From the NCBI GenBank assembly GCA_016630955.3, contig CM049988.1, forward strand, positions 1,488,001 to 1,552,000: DNA of 64,000 nucleotides, written 5' to 3'. A program made the translations under genes and the position numbers. The notes beneath the pieces were generated by a model that saw only the letters and a program-made list of their open reading frames with translations, did not search any database and was not told the origin of the DNA. How positions within the stretch are numbered: the stretch's first letter is position 1; every line of letters begins with the position of its first letter. The DNA comes from Didymella arachidicola. Taxonomy: Eukaryota > Ascomycota > Dothideomycetes > Pleosporales > Didymellaceae. Shown piece after piece: positions 12,073 through 21,921 of the stretch.

Positions 12073-12910
12073 TCACCCAACCTACACCTCCTTGACGACG
12101 AACCGACCAACCACCGATGCTCATGCTGCCTCTTACCTCTCTACTGTCTCTCTGAATCCCTTTTGCTTGTGCTTGTACAATATCAGCGCTGGAGTTCTGG
12201 GCGCATCGATCACCCGTTGTGGTAGCCTGCATTGGCTGGGTTGATTTCTGGATAAACCAATCTGTGAATCATTTGCATCTACGGTGGTCGGATGGGACCT
12301 TGAAGTCTTTTGGATATCCCGTCACATACTGGAAAACGGAAAAAGGAGGTTTGCTCGAAATGCACGATATCACTTGTAATGTATCTTTTCGCACCCGCTC
12401 CTTTGGCCTCCGCATGCAACCTGCGGAGTTGTTCTTCTTGTAATATACTGAGTTTGGGGAGGGGGCAGTTTGACCTGAGCTAGACAGTCAGTTGTTTCTG
12501 GATACCACAATGCAAGACACAGACAAGCGGCTTTCCCTTGCCCTTACATTTGTGACTTTTGAGTTTGTTTTGCAAATCTTATGCAGGAACGCGCCAATCA
12601 ATCTCACGTTTCGCGGGTTGTTCCTGACTAACGAGCTAGCGCCGAACGTGGACGAATTCCACGAGTCGCGGCTGCCTCCTTGGCATGGGGATAACGGCTT
12701 GGGCCCCTATCAAGCCTCTTTACTTTCTCGAACTCGACCGCCAACCCCAGACTTCTACAGTCATCGCTCTTTACGTCGCTCTCTTTGTCGCTCTTTAGAC
12801 TAATATTTTTACACGTTCACTATTTCTACCACCGTCGTTACGTCGCGCATCTACCAACTCGATCAGATCACCACCTCCAAGATCTCATAGCAATCACAAG
12901 CATCGCCAAC
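12073..12910. other. Intergenic: DENN 3' UTR and promoter of GPI protein gene
   Basis: There are no coding-like frames. The left part probably holds the DENN 3' UTR; the pyrimidine-rich right end (about 12.72-12.91 kb) looks like a typical fungal core promoter and leader. Confidence 0.4.
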
Positions 12911-13488
12911 ATGCTCGCCAAGACCGTCTTCGCTGCATCTTTCTTTGCCCTCGCACAGTTCGCTGTTGCTTCGCCCCCGGGCTGCCTTCTCGGTGCCGTC
13001 AACCAGTACACCGACCCTTCGGACCTCAAGAGCGTTTGCCAGGCCAAGGATCTCACCACCCAGGTGGCCAAGTTCTGCGGCGATGATACAAAGGCAGCTC
13101 TGAGCGCTGTCGCAGATGTTTGTAACGGTCAGGGTGTCAAAGTCTGTACGTACAATCGTACCCTAAACAACAGATGATTATTGAAGGAGACGCGGCAAAG
13201 GCTAACACACCCCCAGCGACCAACATCCCTACCTCGACCGGATCCGTCAAGCCCAGCGGTACTGGCGCATCCGCTTCTGCGTCCAGCACGGGCGGCCTCA
13301 ACGTCGACACTTCCAACAACGGCACCCTCGCTACTGCGACCGGCTCCGCGCCCAAGCCCTCTGGCACTAGTGCCGCTGGCGCTACCGGCACATCTTCCGG
13401 TGGCCTTGTCGAGTCTACTGGCGCTGCTGTCAAGCTCGAGATTGGCCTCGCTGCGGCTGTCGCTGGTTTCATGGCTTTCGCGTTGTAG
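12911..13488 (+). CDS. Small GPI-anchored cell-wall protein
   Basis: Two exons, 12911..13145 and 13217..13488, give 168 residues. Residues 1-20 form a signal peptide (MLAKTVFAASFFALAQFAVA). The mature N-terminal part has four cysteines (PPGCLL, SVCQAK, KFCGDD, DVCNGQ) in a short domain resembling a reduced CFEM-type wall domain with half the usual eight cysteines. A Ser/Thr/Gly/Ala-rich, probably O-glycosylated stalk follows (about 80-145). The C-terminus is hydrophobic (IGLAAAVAGFMAFAL), as needed for GPI transfer in the ER. The start codon follows a CAAC context. It is one of three GPI-type genes in the window. Function beyond a wall or membrane component is not known; the CFEM relation is tentative. 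Confidence 0.88.
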
Positions 13489-14072
13489 AAGAGAAGCTGG
13501 TATGAGAAGCTGCTGGATGGAAAGAAGAAAATGCATGGCGAACTGTGAGAGGATATTATTGCATATGCATGTTACAAATTGGAGCATTTGACTTGAATAC
13601 GAAATCGACTATATCTGCCGAAGTTCGAGCTGTGGCACTCCCGAGAATTGACTTGGACCGTGAGATTTGCGGAGGCATTGAGCGGCTGTCAAGGCGAATC
13701 TTGCAAACATATCAAGTCCTAAGGTGGCTACAAAGTTCCTGCTATATACCTAGGGATAGGCGGGATCTAAAGTAAGACCAAGCGATGCTCAGACCCTCCT
13801 TGATGCAATGCATAGCCCTGGGACGGGCCGGAACTGAAGCCTTCCAGCGCGCCATCTTCTTGACGACATACTATTTTTGCTGGCTACGAAACGGTCATGA
13901 TATGTCCGGCTTCTCCTGCCACAATCCTTGCACCGGAGGAACTCGACGCGGATGATGGTCCGTCAAGAGCAATGCCGACGTATAAGGCTCTGAAGCATGA
14001 TCGACGACTCGACTCTGGAAATGACTTTAGAAAAGTATTACTCAGACTTCCCTCTATCAAATCAGGATTCTG
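13489..14072. other. Intergenic between GPI protein gene and tRNA-Leu
   Basis: Nothing coding was recognised. The left side holds the GPI gene's 3' UTR and the right side the 5' flank of the tRNA. Confidence 0.4.
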
Positions 14073-14154
14073 GGACAGATGGCCGAGCGGTCTAAGGCGC
14101 TAGCTTCAGGTGCTAGTAGAGAAATCTGCGTGGGTTCGAATCCCACTCTGTTCA
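14073..14154 (+). tRNA. tRNA-Leu(CAG), intronless
   Basis: An 82-nt class II tRNA. The acceptor arms GGACAGA/TCTGTTC pair with one G-T, and the discriminator is A. The A box is TGGCCGAGCGGTCTAAGGC. The anticodon stem CTAGC/GCTAG encloses loop TTCAGGT, so the anticodon is CAG and reads CUG as leucine. A long variable arm follows, then T arm GTGGG-TTCGAAT-CCCAC. There is no intron and no encoded CCA. Confidence 0.95.
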
Positions 14155-14818
14155 CTATTCTTTTTGCTTTTGTTTCGACCTCCTTTGGCCTCGGCAGTAA
14201 AGTCGAAGGGTGATGTCGAAGAACGATATTTTGAATGTGATTTCTTTTTTACGTCGGTCACTGGCTGGCACTTTCTCATTAGTAATGCAACGATTGAAGG
14301 GACCAACAGGGTGCCAATGCTTGTGTCACAATGTTTGGGTATCCCAAGGGCTGTAGCAAAGTATCTGGACATGGTTGGTTAAATCTTGTGTCTGGCAACA
14401 GACCTCACCGAAAACAGACACCCACTGCACGATTCAATCAGTTCGACGCAGCTGAATATACAAAGGTTTAGAGACATAATAACAATATCGAACCACCGTG
14501 CTTCCTTGAACAGAGCTGCAACGCCTCCGCAGTATGTCCTTGTTCTCGGCTACCCCATGAGTCGCAATCGCACAAAGCCCTACCTGTACTTGGAACGCAC
14601 AACAGATCCAGCACTGTCGAGAGTTGCGACTGAACAATGACGCCCCTCCCTTTCACCAGCGCCGAAGCTGGGGCCTGCCTCATACAAGATCATGTATCTG
14701 TACCTCCTACTGTACCTCAACCACATCTTCTAACAGACATTCACGGGAGCAACACATTTTTATCCACCACAGTCATAAAGCACATTTCCAACACAACTCA
14801 ATCGTAAATACATACATA
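14155..14818. other. Intergenic, tRNA-Leu to orphan ORF
   Basis: Apart from the pol III terminator I see no feature. The last 100 bases are A/C-rich, like a fungal 5' leader. Confidence 0.35.
14161..14165 (+). terminator. Pol III terminator of tRNA-Leu
   Basis: A run of five T on the sense strand, six bases after the discriminator base, is the normal RNA polymerase III stop. Confidence 0.8.
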
Positions 14819-15235
14819 ATGAGCGGTTCCAACACTCCAGATACGCCGCCCTCGACCTTCAAGCCAACGAGCCTATCCGTCTATGCGCAGCATTCTTGTG
14901 GTCTCTGGCAGCCTACAAACGGCAATAACTCTTCCATTTTCATCATCATGATGGCTACTCATTTCGTCATCAACGAGCATGAATGTATCACGAGGCACGA
15001 CATCTCTCCCCTCGCACACTGCGCAACCATTGTCGACGCTTGTAATGAACTTCGAGCGCTTGCAAACCGCTGCAAGAATGCCACTTCTGTCATCGAAAAC
15101 AGCGAGCTTGGTCACAACTTCAAGATTGTCGGCAAGCACAAGACTCGCACGATCTGGATCAAGGAGGTTGGTCATGCACGTTCCCTCAAGATGATCAACC
15201 TTGATGAAATCGACGGTGGTATGCACGACGATTGA
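14819..15235 (+). CDS. Hypothetical orphan protein, 138 aa
   Basis: Single-exon frame of 138 codons starting MSGSNTPDTPPSTFKPTSL after an A/C-rich leader with the context CATAATG. The product is soluble, with a short Pro/Thr-rich N-terminus, a middle containing Cys and His residues (HECITRHD) and a basic then acidic C-terminus (IWIKEVGHARSLK, DEIDGGMHDD). No signal peptide, membrane helix or known domain is visible. Codon use looks like neighbouring genes, which supports coding, but I recognise no relatives. It could be lineage-specific or, less likely, a chance ORF. Confidence 0.5.
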   Translation: MSGSNTPDTPPSTFKPTSLSVYAQHSCGLWQPTNGNNSSIFIIMMATHFVINEHECITRHDISPLAHCATIVDACNELRALANRCKNATSVIENSELGHNFKIVGKHKTRTIWIKEVGHARSLKMINLDEIDGGMHDD

Positions 15236-15659
15236 ATTAAGATGGATTACAACTCAGCTGACGAATATATGCCCTTTCACCTCCTTTCTGGATGCTTCCT
15301 ATCTCTCGACTGAAATTTCCAGGCCCAACACCACACCTTCGCATCTAGGATTCATGTCAGCTGAATGTACTGCTCTGCTCCAGATCATCCATGACAGTTT
15401 AACCCAGAGTAGCGGGCCAGGGCTGATTGTTCAGGTAGAGATCGTGCTGTCGACTGTCAAGCATTGCTAGGAGCGTCCGCCGTTAGCAATAGTACCTTCC
15501 TTCAAGAATGTGTCCCATACCTCATCTTGTTGGTTTTTCAGCGTCATACATGTATTCAGCAAAGTTTTGAGCGCGGTATAGATTGGAAGGTAGATCCCTA
15601 TATTCAACCGTTGATAACGAGCGATAGTGTCTTCAACTCTTCGCCTCTTTTTCATGCAG
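15236..15659. other. Intergenic between convergent genes
   Basis: The 3' ends of the orphan ORF and the GNAT gene face each other here. No other feature was seen. Confidence 0.35.
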
Positions 15660-16178
15660 CTATTTGAGGTTCATTCTGTAGTTTACAAAATCGCACGAAG
15701 CCAGTTCATCATACAACTTCCTCCCTGGATTGCCGTGCTGCGTCGTCCATTGTAAGCGTATACATCCTTGCTTCTTCGCCTCCTCTGCAACGGCCTGTAT
15801 AACTTTGCGCCCGTAGCCCTTGCCGCGCAGCTTGTGATCAATATAGAGATCTAGAAATTGTCAATACCCTTGTATGGATGCAGAAGTTCGACTCTTACCG
15901 TTAAGGTGCATGAGCATCTCCTCAGCCCACGGCGTCTGCATGGGAAAGTAGTGCGCAAGCCCGTATAGCTTCCTGGGATTCTGCGAATCACGCAACACCA
16001 AGCCGTAAAGATCTTTCTGTGGATCTAGGATGCGTGCGAAGGTTTTGGGATATTGCGCGTCCGGGAGCGAGGCCTTGTAGAAATCGATGTACAGCTTGAA
16101 TAACCGTTCCCACTCGTCGTAATCCTCTTCCTCGATCGGCGTTATGCACAGCTTGCTCAGAACCGCTGAATCCGACAT
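15660..16178 (-). CDS. GNAT-family N-acetyltransferase
   Basis: Two exons on the complement, 15899..16178 and 15660..15850, joined by a 48-nt GT-AG intron, give 156 residues. GNAT enzymes transfer acetyl from acetyl-CoA to an amine. The order of elements is a helical N-terminus (YDEWERLFKLYIDFYKASL), strands with YGLVLRDSQNPRKLYGLAHY, and then acetyl-CoA motif A, DLYIDHKLRGKGYGRKVIQ, with the pyrophosphate loop RGKGYG. Motif B contains LQWTTQHGNPGRKLYDEL, including the Asn and Tyr typical of the active site. The intron falls right before motif A. A frame-linked upstream start would add 36 basic residues that could act as a mitochondrial presequence; I prefer MSDSAVLSK. The substrate cannot be read from the sequence. 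Confidence 0.88.
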
Positions 16179-16596
16179 TTTCCGGAATTGTGAAGATGTG
16201 ACAAAGTTTATCGGAGGTGCGAGGGATGTACGAATTGACACAGTTCGTAATGGACAGATCGAAGGGTTAATACGAGCAGTACGCACTGGGAGTTGTATTG
16301 AGAACGTAGCGACTAAATCTGCACGGATTGGACACGAGATTTATATCAGTGCACACGATCTGTTTGTCCAAGGATGACTACGCGCTGTACACGCGCTTCT
16401 GGACTCATTTGTTGGTCGGTGTTGATCATCTCGCAAAGTACTGCCTGTCGAGGTCGAGAACCCTGAAGTATCCGCTTCTGGGCGCCTGATCTCTAGCCAC
16501 CTAGAGAAGGTCGCCAATACAACGTCACATCATTCTATCAATCCTGTACAGGACTGCCATCAGAATCACCGCACCCTCATGTGAATCTGCTTACTG
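16179..16596. other. Intergenic: GNAT promoter and 3' UTR of the fusion gene
   Basis: No coding frame or RNA signature was seen. Confidence 0.35.
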
Positions 16597-18516
16597 CTAC
16601 AGAACAACGTTCTTCGCCTTCCATTCCTTTGCCGCATCTTCGAATGTGCAAAACTCGACCTCATCACCCCAACCCTTCAGATACGTGATAACCCTGTCGA
16701 TCATGCCGATGACATGAGCCATACCACTTGTGTCAGGGTGGAGTACCAGTGGAAACACCGTTGTATCTTTTTCTCCCAAGTCCTTGACCTCAGTCCTGAT
16801 CCACTCGAACTTGTCCCTCCACATATTTTCGACTACCCGTGCGTCAACATATCCCTGTGAATTCGATGTGTGAGGCCAGAACTGCATTGGTGTCATATCT
16901 TCCGCATACCAGTTGGAGGGTACTTCGATCAAAGTTTTCGACGTTGGCGGAGAAGGTTTTGGAAGTGGCTTCATCCAGTCCTTTGCTGATTTCTCAGCAT
17001 TGTACATTGGAGGCTCAATAGGAGGCAGTTTGGGAAGATAGTATGGCTTGCTGTCGTGATGTGAAAGGGAAGAGTCGTATAGGAAGTCGTGTTCCTCAAG
17101 TAGTTGCACGGTCGACTCGCGCAATTGGTACAGTGGCGCCCGATAACCCACGGGCTTTCGTCCGGTAAGCTTCCGGTACAGATCGATGCAGTGCTCGAGT
17201 ACTTCGCGCTCTTGGATCGGTGTCAGTTGTGGCGCTCCCTCATGGCAGTAGCCGTGCAGCCCAATCTCTGCGCCGCTCTCAAAGATACTGGTAAACTCCT
17301 TGGGAAAGCTTTCTGCCGAGTGCATGGGAACGAACCATGTTATCCTGTCCTGGAGTCCATGTCTCTTAAATAATTTGAGCAATCGTGGAACACCTACGTA
17401 AGCAGAGAAGAATCCAGCACTGTAGTCTGCAAGGTTGTTATCCGGATGCTGACCAGTGCCTAGCCAGCCAGAAACTGCATCGAAATCGACTGAGAGAAGA
17501 ACCTTGATCTTATGCTGACCTGGACTCGGGGCTTTTAGCGACATGGAAATGAGGTTCGGCGGGGCCTTGGCCAGCACGGAAGCATTCGCAGCATTCCTAG
17601 ATGTTGTCGCGGAAGCAGGCATCGTCTGACGTGACGTTTCAACCTCTTCTTCAGGCCACACGATTCGGCCCTCCATACCGCCATCGACCGAGATGCATTG
17701 ACCTGAGATATGGCCAGCCGCTCGGTGCGACGCCAGAAAAGCGGCTGCTCTAGCGACGTCGGCCGGCTGTGCAATCTTTCTTAATGGTACACTGTTAATC
17801 GTTAACATATGATCTTCGATCTTGCCAGTCTTGACAAGACAGGGATGTACGAACGTCGCTTGAGCTTCCCTCCACATTTCCTTAGGATCGTCAAGTCGGC
17901 CTTCAATGAGCTTAGTATCCACCCATCCTGGGGCTATTGCGTTGATCCTTGCTTTATGGTTCAACCTGACGATCTCATTCTTGACAGTTCTGACAAGACC
18001 ATACTGCAGACCGGCCTTCCCAGACGCATACTCGACATGCCCTGCTTGACCAAATACTCCGCATTCCGACCCGGTAATAATGATGCTGACATTGTCGAGT
18101 TCTTTGCCGATGCGTGTCTGACTTGACTTGACACTCTTCAGGAAGTGCTTGACCGTCAAGTAAGTGCCGCGCACGTTGATAGCATACGTGCGGTCCCATA
18201 GGTCCGTTGGCATGTCCCAGATTGGGTAGTCATTGGACTCATCCGTGATACCTGCATTTGCGCAGAGGATGTGAACGGGGCCAAATGTTCGCACAGCCTG
18301 CTTCATGGACGTAGAGATGGCATCATCGTCACTAATGTCGCCCTGTAGGAACTGTAAACTCGGATTGGAAGTTAAAGCGAAGGGATTCGGTCGTAGATCG
18401 TGCGCTGATACCTTGCAGCCTTGTCCCAAGAACTCATGCACGATGGCACCGCCGATGCCCCCTGCAGCACCAGTGACGAACACGTGTAGACCCTCAAGCT
18501 GGAGGAAGGATGGCAT
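16597..18516 (-). CDS. SDR dehydrogenase fused to polysaccharide deacetylase-type (PgdA-like) domain
   Basis: One intronless ORF of 639 residues holds two enzymes. Residues 1-295 form a classical short-chain dehydrogenase: cofactor loop TGAAGGIG (15-22), NAG (87-89), catalytic Ser150, Tyr163 and Lys167 in YASGK, and the C-terminal IAPGWVDT and SVDGG blocks. A low-complexity linker spans about 296-335. Residues 336-639 form a NodB-type metal-dependent hydrolase: SVDFD with Asp344 and Asp346, the metal pair H421-x3-H425 in LHGYCHEG, Arg459 in YRAPLY, and LHPDTSG near 600. This subtype resembles HpPgdA and cyclic-imide hydrolases more than secreted chitin deacetylases. There is no signal peptide, so a cytosolic small-molecule amidohydrolase is likelier than wall deacetylation. 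Fusion suggests consecutive steps on one substrate, which I cannot name. Confidence 0.9.
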   Translation of the reverse strand: MPSFLQLEGLHVFVTGAAGGIGGAIVHEFLGQGCKVSAHDLRPNPFALTSNPSLQFLQGDISDDDAISTSMKQAVRTFGPVHILCANAGITDESNDYPIWDMPTDLWDRTYAINVRGTYLTVKHFLKSVKSSQTRIGKELDNVSIIITGSECGVFGQAGHVEYASGKAGLQYGLVRTVKNEIVRLNHKARINAIAPGWVDTKLIEGRLDDPKEMWREAQATFVHPCLVKTGKIEDHMLTINSVPLRKIAQPADVARAAAFLASHRAAGHISGQCISVDGGMEGRIVWPEEEVETSRQTMPASATTSRNAANASVLAKAPPNLISMSLKAPSPGQHKIKVLLSVDFDAVSGWLGTGQHPDNNLADYSAGFFSAYVGVPRLLKLFKRHGLQDRITWFVPMHSAESFPKEFTSIFESGAEIGLHGYCHEGAPQLTPIQEREVLEHCIDLYRKLTGRKPVGYRAPLYQLRESTVQLLEEHDFLYDSSLSHHDSKPYYLPKLPPIEPPMYNAEKSAKDWMKPLPKPSPPTSKTLIEVPSNWYAEDMTPMQFWPHTSNSQGYVDARVVENMWRDKFEWIRTEVKDLGEKDTTVFPLVLHPDTSGMAHVIGMIDRVITYLKGWGDEVEFCTFEDAAKEWKAKNVVL

Positions 18517-19741
18517 TTTGGCTTTCAGTGAAGTTGAGTTGTACGCTTGAGGTGCTTGAGAGCATGCAGTGATTCATACACCAGCAGCTTGGAGGCGTCC
18601 ACGCCAGTCTCTTACCACGATAGGCGCATGTCTATCCAGAAGATAAAGCTACATCCCGGTCTCAGTCTGTCTCTGAACAGGCATCGACCAGTAGAGGCCG
18701 CGTATGCGATGCCGTATCAACATAAGGTTACAGAACCTTCTTTAGGCAGGTGTCTTTAGCTGGCGAGAGCTGCCACTGGTGTCCAACGAGATGATGTTAC
18801 CCCTGCCTTCCATCGCAGGTCCCTGGAAGAGATACAAGAACGCTGCGCCGTCCCGCATCAAATAGCGCGTCGGCTGCATAGCCATACCCCGCATGCTGGT
18901 CGCCTTGCGTCTTCAATGCACATGCTGAAGACGCAACTTCGATGCACAGACACGCCATTGACGCGCTCTCAACCTTCCTCTAACGGCAGGCGCGCTCAGC
19001 CCATCCTCAAACACCATTGAAGACTGCGGCCTTTGTTAGAGAATAACATGACAAGAGCGAAGCTCGCGACGCCACGTGCACTGGCATGGGACGAATGATG
19101 GTTGCTGCTTTTGGCCGGAGGCTGAGGAGTGGCCAATCACCAAAAGCGATGTGTAGGACCGATTAGTTGTGCAGGGCGCAGACATGGAGGTCGCAGAAAG
19201 CGCCTCTCAGGGAGCAACGTGGATCTTTGATCTGTGCATTGCACTACAACTTTCTTCTCAGTGATATGTGAGTGCACATTATTGTAAAGGCAGAGTCACC
19301 AGCGTGTTCGCAGCTTAAGTGGGCTTTGGCAGGGGTATGTCTCAGCGCGGTTCGGAATATGGTCGGCCCGGTGCGCGAAGCCGTGTTACATTTTCCTGGT
19401 TTTCATTTTGCGCTCCTCACAATGACCAGCAAAAGGATTTGCGATCACAACGCGACGCACAGCTTTATGCCAGCTGCTTCGTTGCTCTTGTTATGCAGAC
19501 TGGCTCTTTCGAAGACTCGGTGATTCGACACTCTCCACGATCACGAGTTCAATTTGTAGCCTAGAGCGAGCCCAACGACCTGCCAAGGTCATCCCACTCG
19601 TGTTGCAGTGTCTGAGCGATAAAAAGCCAGGACGACTTTGCGTCTAAAGCATTGGGAGATATACTTTTAATATCAAATATTTTTTGTATTTTACTGTGAT
19701 GCGACGAATCCGCTGCGATGTAGGGGCTGTTTGCTTGCTAA
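18517..19741. other. Intergenic, 1.2 kb
   Basis: This holds the promoter of the fusion gene on the left and the 3' flank of GET1 on the right. Short frames look non-coding and no RNA gene was recognised. Confidence 0.35.
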
Positions 19742-20494
19742 CTAGAGGTCCTTCTCACGAGCGCCTGGCGCAGGCTTCTGGTCTGCCCTGAAGGCCATGG
19801 ACTCCTTTTCTTGCTTTGCTGTTGGGGCAGGCTTCTTCGTCACTAGCACCCAGACAGCGGCGAGTGCCTCGGACGCCAAGGCAATGGCGGCTGCGCAGGC
19901 GGCCGTCCACACCTGGATGCTGATGCTGCCTAGCGGTGCGCGAGGGAAGCTTAAGATCCATTCCACATAGTATGGCACCCAACCTGCTGGCAGCCAAAAC
20001 ATAGGCGACTTCGAGAACCAAAATTGTAGGACGAAACGAAGACCCTGTGTGCCGAGCCAGCGCAGGGTCTTGACGGCGGAGTTGAATGTTGCTTGGTGCG
20101 TTTTAAGGGAGCCGTCTACACGTTCATTGTGAGTTCAAAACGAAAGAAAGAGCCTCGGTGTACGTACCCAGCTTCTGGTACTCGGCCATAGCCTTGTTGT
20201 GCTGGCGATCGAGCTTCGCCCATTTACCAAAGTTGTCTTGCGCCGAGGTATTTCCAAGCTCTCGCTTCAGCTGTACGATCTCCTTTCTAAGAATTTGACA
20301 TCTTTGCGCACTGCCAGATGTTGGTGTGGGCAATTTGTTGTATAGAACCCATAGCTGGGTGTGATCAGCATACCGCAGTGTGATTTGGAGTCAGAGATTG
20401 TCTTTACGAGCTCATCGATAGTGCTGGCGCCTACAGTGTTGATCAGGTGCAGCGCAAGTTGTAGAGCGAAGACCACCAAGAGCAAAGACGGCAT
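19742..20494 (-). CDS. GET1: Get1, tail-anchored protein insertion receptor subunit
   Basis: ER membrane receptor that, with Get2, accepts tail-anchored proteins from the Get3 ATPase. Three exons on the complement, 20408..20494, 20168..20354 and 19742..20115, give 215 residues, the family length. Residues 1-22 are a hydrophobic N-terminal segment. A cytosolic coiled coil follows (about 50-95, with ILRKEIVQLKRELG and QDNFGKWAKLDRQHNKAM), the Get3-docking element. The motifs FNSAVKTLRWLG and FWFSKSPMFWLPAGW lead into the C-terminal membrane helices (about 125-190). The tail is basic and soluble. It is divergent from the PTAR1-like gene by 270 bp. Identification rests on coiled-coil and WFSKSPMFWLP blocks. 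Confidence 0.93.
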
Positions 20495-20764
20495 GATTGC
20501 GAGAATTGAGGTGGTCGAGGTGGTCGTGACGTGGGGTAGCGTTAATGCATGCCCGGGTGTTTGGTGTTGATGGAGAGGGGCCACCTTATGTCATACAGAG
20601 CAAGTGAAATTGGCAGCGCCGCAGCGGCACGGGCGAGCCCGTCACGGTTAGCTCCTTCCTCAGCTCTCCTTTGGTCTAGACAGTCAGCATTCCTGAAATG
20701 GCATATTTAGAACGACCTTGTGCGCCTCGCTGTTGGTGGACTGAATGCCCTCAAAGCCTTTACA

Positions 20765-21886
20765 ATGGCTCACGGCGAATTTCCGGCAGTTGAGCTGCAA
20801 CAGCACATGTACGAGTCACTAAGCCGCTACTTCGACGAGCATGAGACCGACATAATTGAGATCGAAATTCTACCACCAGCAATCCAGCCTGCAGATGGGG
20901 AAATTCTGATGCAGGATGGCTCGAGCCTGGGCGTACCAAAGACAGCACTTGTTCTTGCGTTTCTGGCAGCACGGCGGACATTCTTCGACAACAGAGACAA
21001 CGGTCCAACAGATTTAAAGGTACAAAAAGATACATTGCCGATGTATTGCTGACAGCCTCGACTTTGAATTTTTCGTCAGCCTTACTGACTCACACGTCAG
21101 GCCCTCCGAGCCACGAAAGTTATTTTGTTGTTTGACCCAGAGCATATCACGGCTGCAAACTTCCGTAAGCGCAGAATGCTAGCTTTGAGGGACGCGAACG
21201 ATATGCTCGCGTATCACAAAGCGCTTCTGGCAGAGGTATGCTTTCTCGACAGCATACTTACTTCCCCGCTGCACCGACAAACCAAGTCATCGACTCTGTG
21301 GGCGCACCGATCGTGGGTCATGGGATTGCTCCCGCCACTAGAGCTGAAAAACGCCTCGGGTAAACGCATGGCTGCCATTGTATCTGCCGCGCTCGATTCC
21401 TTGTGCAGGTCTGGCGAGCGACACCCCAAGAATTATTACGCCTGGGGTTACGGTCGTCGGCTGGTAGCGGCTATGGGTCGTGTCGCCGGGGGCGTAGATG
21501 CACCTTTCCCGTTCGACTGGATCGTGTCCGCTTACTCCGACCGCATATGCGATTGGTGCTTCAAGCATCCCAGCGACATATCAGGCTGGTCTTTCCTCCT
21601 CTTTCTTCTCGCACGGCTCGATCCAATCGACGAACGAGACGATATCGTAAAAAAGGTCTTGCAATATGCTGCAAAGGTCAAGTCAGAAAACGAGTCGCTC
21701 TGGGTCTTCGTTCGCAATGCGCTTGCACAACCCTCTCTGCTAGAGGACTCTGACGCTCACATCGAGACACTCGAAGAATGTCTCGAAGATGCGAAGGCAA
21801 CAGAGCAAGACTCTGCATACCTGGAGTATGTTAGACAGAGTTTGCTCTGGATTCGCACCTCGGGCAAACCGAAACTTCGTCCCTGA
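20765..21886 (+). CDS. PTAR1-like protein prenyltransferase alpha subunit
   Basis: Two exons, 20765..21019 and 21101..21886, give 346 residues. The protein carries degenerate prenyltransferase alpha (PPTA) repeats built around Trp: LDSILTSPLHRQTKSSTLWAH (each side of residue 150), NYYAWGYGRRLV, and DISGWSFLLFLL. The N-terminal region and the SPLHRxTKSxTLW block resemble PTAR1, the alpha subunit of the third geranylgeranyltransferase (GGTase-III), which pairs with the Rab GGTase beta subunit, rather than the farnesyltransferase or RabGGTase alpha chains. The protein is soluble with no signal peptide. Its expected partner is not in the window. The alternative is a plain PPTA-repeat protein without enzyme activity. 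Family call firm, subclass moderate. Confidence 0.82.
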
Positions 21887-21921
21887 AAAATCTATTCCTC
21901 GCTTTTTATGTCGATACATTT

